From NCBI RefSeq assembly GCF_026262505.1, contig NC_067203.1, forward strand, positions 10,602,001 through 10,666,000: a DNA stretch of 64,000 bases, read 5' to 3'. The notes below the pieces were generated by a model that was not told the origin of the DNA, made no database searches, and was given only the letters and a program-made list of their open reading frames with translations. The DNA comes from Trichomonas vaginalis G3 (taxonomy: Eukaryota; Parabasalia; Trichomonadida; Trichomonadidae). Within the stretch, counting starts at the first letter, position 1; every line of letters starts with the position of its first letter. The position numbers and the translations under genes are program-made. Of the stretch, positions 57,649 through 64,000 are shown piece by piece.

Positions 57649-57990
57649 TTGAATAACTGATGGTGTCACCACGTCACCATGTGTCACCAGGTTAATTAAC
57701 TTCTCTTAAAAATGATGACAACATGACATTTTGACAACAGGTACGAAAGGAGGAAGGCATTTATGAATTATTTTTGAATAACTGATGGTGTCACCACGTC
57801 ACCATGTGTCACCAGGTTAATTAACTTCTTTTAAATGATGACAACATGACATTTGACAACAGGTACGAAAGGAGGAAGGCATTTATGAATTATTTTTGAA
57901 TAACTGATGGTGTCACCACGTCACCATGTGTCACCAGGTTAATTAACTTCTCTTAAAAATGATGACAACATGACATTTAGACAACAGCAT
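57649..57990 (+). repeat. Three tandem copies of a 122-123-bp GTCACC repeat
   Basis: Units begin at about 57652, 57774 and 57897. Each contains three spaced GTCACC words (GTGTCACCACGTCACCATG followed by TGTCACC), TTAATTAAC, and ATGACAACATGACATTT. An inverted single copy lies at 60392-60470. Together they bracket the primase-helicase cassette. Confidence 0.85.
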
Positions 57991-58014
57991 GGGTTGAATG
58001 CAAAATAAATTCCA

Positions 58015-60340
58015 ATCATACTTTATAAAGCATCATTTACAGGTATTTCATCGTCAGTAAATGAATCCTCATTATCGTTTGGTTCAACCTGTTTATATAA
58101 TCCTTTCATTTCTTCTTTCAAAATAACACCTAACCGTCTATTCTTCTCTGTTTCCTTTCACATTTATCCTTAATGCTCATTTGAAAGTTTTTGTCTTTCA
58201 TGTCTGATGGTTTGCAGAATAGAGCATTTTCACACGTCATACCTGCACACAATTCATCATAATGTGTATTTATCCATACATCTAAAGGATTTGTTGATAA
58301 TTCTATTAAATCTTGTTTGGCTTCAGTCATCGGTATGATTCGTACATTAAATGATGAAAGGTCGTAATTGATAAAATACGTCAGTAAATTATCATAAAAT
58401 TCCTTTGTGCATGAATTCATCAAATTCTTGAAGTAATCAAATTGACCCTTAAATTTACCATTAACCCTTAAAACTACGTATCTTCTGTCTCCAACTTCAA
58501 TTTTGACAGGGTAAACGTTGTTAGTTACGAAAATGAAGTTTGCAACGTTCTGAGCAGTTCTTCTGGGTTGATTCTTTTCATTAATTCTAATCTCAGTATC
58601 TGTAATAATTGATTTCAAAGCGTTGAAGTTTGCGAGTCTGTCTTCACCTACATTCTTGAGTTCATTAAGTACAAGAAACATTTTATTCTCAACTACTGAA
58701 TTGAAATTACCCGTTAGCTCACCTATTTCGGTAATGTTTTTACATGAATAACCGGCGAGAAGTTCAGAAATAATGTCTGTAAATCTGTTTTTACCTGTTC
58801 CCTGAAGTCCTTTCAAAATAATTGCTGTTTCATTCTTGATTCCAGGATGTTGAATCATTGATGCAATCCAGCCGAGAAGGTATTTATACACTTCATCGTT
58901 ATTATCACAAATGGCTTCTTTAATGAAATTCATAAACATCTCAATTTTTGAGTAATCGGGCTTTTCGAGAACGTTGTATTTATAACCTTGAAACGTTGAG
59001 AAAACATCTGGGGAATCAGATTTAAAGCAAACACCCTTAACGGTTAATGAGGATAATTGATTTAATAGTACGTCCCATGCTGTTATGGTTTTACCTTCTT
59101 CTTTAAATAATTTAATCATTTTGAGTGACTCTTTCATGTTTGATTGAAGAACGAATGATATTTGATTCATTTTGTCGTGGATATTATAGTCCTTTTGAAT
59201 GAAATATTTGTTTCCACAATCTACAAAACGGATTACACGTGATAAATCCTCAATTACTTCAGAACTGTTTTTATACTGATGATTTTCAGCCTTGTGTCTA
59301 ATATCTGTTATCAAGAATGAATCATCAAGTTTTATATCAAATGTTATTTTTGGCTTACGTAATAAAGGTAAAACGTATTCATCATAATATTCCTTTTGAT
59401 ATAGTTTTAGAATCTTCACCAAAACAAATGGAGAAGTCATTAAATGTGCATATCTACTACGTGCTTTTTCAAAATTACTTTTTGCATTTCAGTTAAATTG
59501 CAGAAGTTATAAACGTTATCGTATGCTTCATTAATTAAATGATTAGGTAACGAATTAATTGCTTGAAACAGTGTGAATAATGTAACTTCTTTTTCTAAAT
59601 TCATGTTTCCACCGTCATTATGTACTTCAAAATCACTAATACCATCGATTATGCTTTGAGCTAGTTTATCGTCAATGTTTACATTTTTGTTTTCATTCAT
59701 GATAGTCTTTATTTCTTCGTTCTTCTGTTCAACTCTTACCTTAATATTCAAATCATTTAATATATCATTCACTGTTCTAGTTAATGTTGAATCGTAACTT
59801 CCACGAATGAATGAGTATGTATTGATTGGTTCTGTTGCATTCTTGCGAACTCTTGAATCGGCCATAACTACTAAAGAACGCTTTGAATCATCCATAGAAG
59901 TCATTATGTCAATATCATAATCATTTGCAGGAATAACATTTAATCATTCTGTTCGAAACTGCATAGAAGAAATTAGTGTTGCAATAAATGTGAAGACCTC
60001 CTGAAGCGGTTTTAACGATAACATCTTTATCCGAAAGTTTGATAGAATGTCTTTCTAACTGTTTCTTTAAGTTCATCATTGTATGATTTATTGATATCAA
60101 CATCTATAATCGTTAAATTCGAAATTTTATTTACTAATAAAGCCATACCAGTTTTCTTCCTCTTCCTCCATCATGTTTGAGGTAGTTATGTAAATCAATC
60201 TTGTTTTCACCAATTCTTTCGTTGAGGATTTTAGTTTCTGCCTGTACTAATTCCTCAGCTAATGAATCAATAACTTTTTCATCAGAAACGATATAGTTGC
60301 TGTTGTTGTTTGTTGCTGTCATTTATATAGGAATAAAAAA
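58015..60340 (-). pseudogene. Primase-helicase (PrimPol plus SF3-type) gene region
   Basis: The helicase part has 'GLQGTGKN' (Walker A, N in place of S/T), 'FLVLNEL' (Walker B, NE form), 'NFIFVTNN' (motif C) and 'GDRRYVV' (arginine finger), as in phage and large-virus primase-helicases (DUF5906/D5-like). Upstream, 'VIVKTASGGLHIYCN' is a primase-polymerase signature. Such proteins unwind and prime DNA. The region is broken, with several interruptions. A start-proximal TTTTTATT box lies at 60332-60339. Flanking inverted repeats suggest that the cassette entered the Maverick as its own unit. Confidence 0.8.
60332..60339 (-). promoter_or_regulatory. Start-proximal box (TTTTTATT) of the primase-helicase cassette
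   Basis: Nine bases before the ATG at 60322, minus strand. Same form as the Maverick boxes. Confidence 0.4.
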
Positions 60341-60391
60341 ATAAAAATAATTTTAAAACTAACTTTATTTTTGGACTGCATCAAATTTCCA

Positions 60392-60470
60392 GGACTGTTG
60401 TCTAAATGTCATGTTGTCAGTAATTTTTAAAGAAGTTAATTAATCTGGTGACATGGTGACGTGGTGACAC
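60392..60470 (-). repeat. Inverted copy of the GTCACC repeat
   Basis: Reads on the minus strand as the same unit as 57907-57986: GTGTCACCACGTCACCATG, TTAATTAACTTCT, TGACAACATGACATTTAGAC. Identity is roughly 85-90% by eye over 77 bases. It forms the right border of the primase-helicase cassette. Confidence 0.85.
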
Positions 60471-60569
60471 TGAAAACATTTACGAAAAAATTAATGAAAA
60501 CATTAATGATATCATGACTGTTCTCGTTCATGTCTGATTTACATCTAATGAAAAAGTTTAGAAGAATTT

Positions 60570-61640
60570 TCATATTCTTTCTGGCATATTTTTGTCTTTC
60601 CAGTACTCCCGCTCTAATGGTCCCAGATGTGTTGGCTTCGACTCTCTCAAGTTCTTAGATGGTATAACATCTTCAACGCCTCCTTCATATCTTACTTTAT
60701 AAGTGTCATCGTTTATGTTATAGCCAAGTATTTCAATAACCACTCCTCGCTTTGCTTCGTCAATGGTTTTAGCAAGTTTGCCATTACTACTTTCGACTAA
60801 TTTATGACGAGGGTAAAATGCTATGGAGTCGTCAGCAGCTTTTATAAGATATTCATTACCTTGCGTTGAATCTACTATATAATAATTTCGACTTAACTTA
60901 AACGTTTCTTTGTCAACGGTTTGTCGTCAAGAACTACACGAACTTTTGTTCCAGGAATGAGAGTAAATTGTGTTGAATTTCTGATATTTTGTGTTTGGCT
61001 TCGTTTCTTTTGTATATACTTTTCTTCTTGTTGTTGTGTCATTGAATTTGGTGTATGTCCTGTTGTAGAATGTGTTGAGGAATTATATACTTCGAGAAAG
61101 TGTTTCATTGTTTCTTCGGTAAAGTCTCGCTCTTGATTTAAATCTCTGAGAGTCCTTTATGAAGCGGTTTTATGATGCCGAGTATGTTATGGTTATGGTC
61201 TTTCAGTAGTGTAGTGAGTTATGTTATGCTAATGAGAAAATCTGTGATTTCATGCTGAGGTATGCACTGTCTTGGTCTGATGTTAAAGTACTTGGGCTAT
61301 GTTCTGCTACAAACTTTTTGTAAAACTCTTAACACTTCACGAGTTCCTTTATTCCTCATTATATACGCAAAAGCTTTGCGAGTGTTAACATTAATGAAGA
61401 TGAGGAATGTTTATGTCCTCCTTTTCTGCTTTGAATGAGAGTGTCAAATTGGTATGCGTCAGGAGTGTTGGAGTAAATTGGTAAAAAGTAGTCGTAAGGG
61501 TTTATTTTTGTTTGGTGTACAACATTTTTGTCAAAGAACTTTTTAACTTCAGCTCTGTTAGTAAATCCCCAACTTTTTGCTGCTTCATTGAACTCTTAAA
61601 TGACCTCCATGGATGTTGTTCGAATACTTCTTTCAAGCTC
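60570..61640 (-). pseudogene. Maverick retroviral-type integrase region
   Basis: The N-terminal part contains 'INPYDYFLPIYSNTPDAYQF', typical of Polinton integrases just before the rve core. The core is recognised from 'NTRKAFAYIMRNKG' and from 'YNSSTHSTTGHTPNSM', the conserved segment near its end; 'LIPGTKVRVV' starts the C-terminal region. The enzyme would insert the element and make the short target duplication. The region is broken, with several interruptions. Confidence 0.8.
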
Positions 61641-63600
61641 ATTTATGTAAAGTTAAAGATTTCATTGAACACGGTACCATGCGAATACAGTCACAAATGG
61701 TGGCATATAATCTGCACCCGAGCCTGTTGGATTTGTTGTGAAAGTGTGTGAATGATTTCCTCCTGGTTCAGTTGGTCGAAAAATCTTTTTTGCTGAATTG
61801 TTATAAGATGGAGAAAACGTCATTGCCAGCTTCATATTCTGAGTTGTATAATGGGTGGTCTCTTAATGAGTGGCTATGGTCGCCAGAAAAGTTTGTAGTT
61901 CCTGTATGAGTGTGCGGTGGAAGGTTTGCTTCTTTAATTTTCTTCGAACCTCCTGTTTGCTTTGAATATCTAGCACAGTATAAGAATTTATCTACAATCT
62001 GCTTCCACGTACCAAAACCTAAAAAACTTGCTGATTTGTTGAGTTCAGTGACGTATAAATAGAGCCTATAGGATATAATGTTTGAAGTATTTCAGTCTTT
62101 AATGTTTGAAGCTCTGTTTGTCTGCTTTCTTATCTAACATTGTTGGTAGTTCATATACTTCAAAGTTTCTGCATGATCTTCGATATTCCTGCAACTGTTA
62201 TCTAAATTGATAAGAGTATCTTTTACGCTTGTACTTGGATTTTCTAATGGTGCACTTGAACCAAGGGTATAGTTCAATATTATGTCGTCTGCTCTAACAG
62301 TAGTGAAGGATTCATGTGTATGGTTCTTGTCAGCTTTATTATCATATAAATCTTGAGCAGTGAATTTAACATTATTTTCATCATCCATGACATAAACATT
62401 TTTACAGCTAATTTCTTTCTTCGTTGTTATGTTTTCATTCGATGTTAAACCTTGTGGAAAGTTAGGAGGTTTATAATATAAAGCAGCCGCGTGCGGCGGG
62501 GCTCCGCCCTCCCCACCAGTTCCTTCAACCGTTCCTTCAATACTTTCTATAGCAACAGTTGAGAAGGAGTTATGTGTATGTTCTTTATCTGCTTTTTTAT
62601 CTAACATTGCTGGTAGTTTATATGTTTCAAAGTTTCTGACATGACCTTCAATGTTCATACATTTACTATTTAAGGAGTTTAGTGTATCTTTTACGCTTGT
62701 ACTTGGATTCTCTAATGGTGCACTTGAACCAAGGGTATAGTTCAATATTATGTCGTCTGCTCTAACAGTAGTGAAGGATTCATGTGTATGGTTCTTGTCA
62801 GCTTTACTATTTAATGTAGCTTGAAGTTCATTTATATCGGAGATATTGTGTTTATGAGATTTCAAAACTTTGTTCGTTGCGTCAAGTTCATCTTTGTCAG
62901 CTTTACTTTTAATAGCATCTTCAAAAGTTATTTTTGCCTTAACTCTCAATGTAAATCTTGGTTCAACTAATACACCGTTAACAAAGAAGTATGAAGCATA
63001 AATTTCATTGTTATAACCAAATGCTTCTGGTGCTTTACCTGTGTCATACTGTACAGTACAGTGTATGTCATAACCTTTAGCACGAATGAATTTATATCTT
63101 CTTTCATTAACATCTTCAGTGCTTATTTGTTCATCCTGTGTTAAATATCCATGGTAGTCCGTTATAATCTGTTCGTCTGAACTTATATAATGAACATGGT
63201 TTTTATCTGCTTTTTCGGCTAATTTCTTTTCTATCTCATTTATTTCAAGTTCATGCCTACCACCACCTCCCGAAGAAGTATTTTTCTTCAACTCTTGAAG
63301 AACGTCCACTTCGCCATCTTTGGTGTCAATAATGAGACTTTGAGTTAAAACCTTTCCTGTCTTAATGGATGTTTGTAAAACTTCTTCTTCACCGTGTTCG
63401 GGGTCATGGTCGTCATCATATCTTGTGAAATCAGAGATGTTGTCATACATTAAGCATATCTGTCTCAAAAGTTCTGCTATTTGAAACTGGAACGAAAGAT
63501 ATACAGAACTTTCATCATCTCCTAAAGTCAAGTCTGCTTTCTTAAGTATTTCTTGAATGTATGCAATGAGAACAGAGTACCTTGGAAAATATTCGAACAA
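61641..63600 (-). pseudogene. Phage-like tail-fibre/collar protein region of the Maverick
   Basis: The upstream (N-terminal) half has repeated 'KADKNHTHESF' and 'KADKEHTHNSF' motifs, the collagen-free fibre pattern of phage tails. A 122-base direct repeat (62217-62338 and 62685-62806) encodes 'LNYTLGSSAPLENPS' twice. The C-terminal region has 'GTWKQIVDKFLYCARYS' followed by 'TGGSKKI' and 'PPHTHTGTTNFSGDHSHS', the signature of the tail-collar/receptor-binding domain. It would be a spike or fibre for host attachment. The region is broken, with about two or more interruptions. Confidence 0.7.
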
Positions 63601-63639
63601 TATTTCATTAGCTGTTGGTTTTGGTGGTTCTTCTGGAGT

Positions 63640-64000
63640 TTATGTTGAAGTTTCTGCATCTCTTGACTTCAATGCTCTTGCTCTCAAAGACCTAAATGTT
63701 AGAGCACCAGGTTTTACAAAGGACTTTATAAATGCTTTAATAGTTCCTGGTAAGTTATTGTTAGCATTAAGTAAGTTCCTTATGCTTCCATCATGTACGT
63801 CCATAGCACTATGTAAAAAATCTATACTTTTCTTGTAGTCAGCAATAGACTGACTGTGATTTTTTAAAGATTTGTCAATACCTTTAAGCCAATCTTCATG
63901 CATGTCTGATACTGAGCCAAGAATATCATTTGCTTCCTTTAGTGTATTTTGTGCTTCTCGTAAAGTATCCAATCTCGTACGTGCATTGTTTGCTATACGT
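63640..64000 (-). CDS. Maverick coiled-coil protein, partial
   Basis: The frame is open to the window edge, so the start lies outside. The visible 119 residues are alpha-helical: 'TLREAQNTLKEANDILGSVS', 'GIDKSLKNHSQSIADYKKS', ending in an arginine-rich tail (FRSLRARALKSRDAETST). Upstream of the tail-fibre gene on the same strand, it may belong to the same fibre or spike. Confidence 0.5.
   Translation of the reverse strand, partial: RIANNARTRLDTLREAQNTLKEANDILGSVSDMHEDWLKGIDKSLKNHSQSIADYKKSIDFLHSAMDVHDGSIRNLLNANNNLPGTIKAFIKSFVKPGALTFRSLRARALKSRDAETST

Larger units (their letters stand above)
48549..64000. mobile_element. Maverick/Polinton, degraded, runs off the right edge
   Basis: Hallmark parts in order are small proteins, double jelly-roll capsid (minus), possible minor capsid (plus), protein-primed family B polymerase (minus), a primase-helicase cassette, retroviral-type integrase (minus) and a phage-like tail fibre (minus). 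About 15.4 kb is visible. The copy is broken, with at least eight interruptions in total spread over most of the large genes, so it is a fossil of moderate age; the conserved motifs are still easy to read. A packaging ATPase and an adenovirus-type protease, usual in the family, are not seen in this part. The left boundary is approximate. Confidence 0.9.

Noticed and set aside
57649-57990. CRISPR-like array
   Set aside because: Direct repeats of 122 bp with no variable spacers, in a eukaryotic setting; better seen as tandem repeats with iteron-like words.
48549-64000. Packaging ATPase and adenovirus-type protease of the Maverick
   Set aside because: Searched for Walker A and protease motifs among the element frames; the only Walker motif belongs to the primase-helicase. 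They may lie beyond the right edge.

Overview
The window looks like nuclear DNA of a trichomonad parabasalid, most likely Trichomonas vaginalis or a close relative. The evidence is AT-rich, intron-free genes on both strands, short spacers, very short 5' leaders, a BspA-like leucine-rich surface protein, two ankyrin proteins of the expanded trichomonad type, and a Maverick (Polinton) next to host genes.

From 1 to 42.7 kb the window is mostly host genes. It opens with the 3' part of a BspA-like membrane protein (1-1335), then an ankyrin protein with two C-terminal membrane segments (1733-3670). Next is one enormous serine-rich repeat gene (3774-34595, about 10,270 codons) that grew by tandem duplication; two of its duplications look very recent. 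A kelch protein (minus strand) and a Raptor (TORC1) gene diverge from a shared 0.78-kb spacer. Raptor is followed by a 15-copy 19-bp minisatellite, a GC-rich relic of a Sec61-alpha gene, and a second ankyrin gene on the minus strand.

From 42.8 to 47.6 kb there is no convincing gene. The stretch is a pile of short non-autonomous DNA transposons: a 0.42-kb inverted-repeat element, two hAT-like elements with 8-bp target duplications (44492-45605 and 45654-47491, the second carrying a 1-kb pyrimidine minisatellite), and a possible older TTAA-flanked element around them. A short uL10/P0-family gene follows, with a textbook initiator close to its ATG.

From about 48.5 kb to the window end lies a degraded Maverick/Polinton that runs off the right edge. 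Recognisable parts are the double jelly-roll capsid, a possible minor capsid protein, protein-primed family B DNA polymerase, retroviral-type integrase, a phage-like tail-fibre/collar protein and several small proteins. A primase-helicase cassette inside it is bounded by inverted copies of a GTCACC-rich repeat and looks like an element within the element. Many Maverick starts share a TTTTTAT(C/T) box 8-12 bases upstream, unlike the host initiator.
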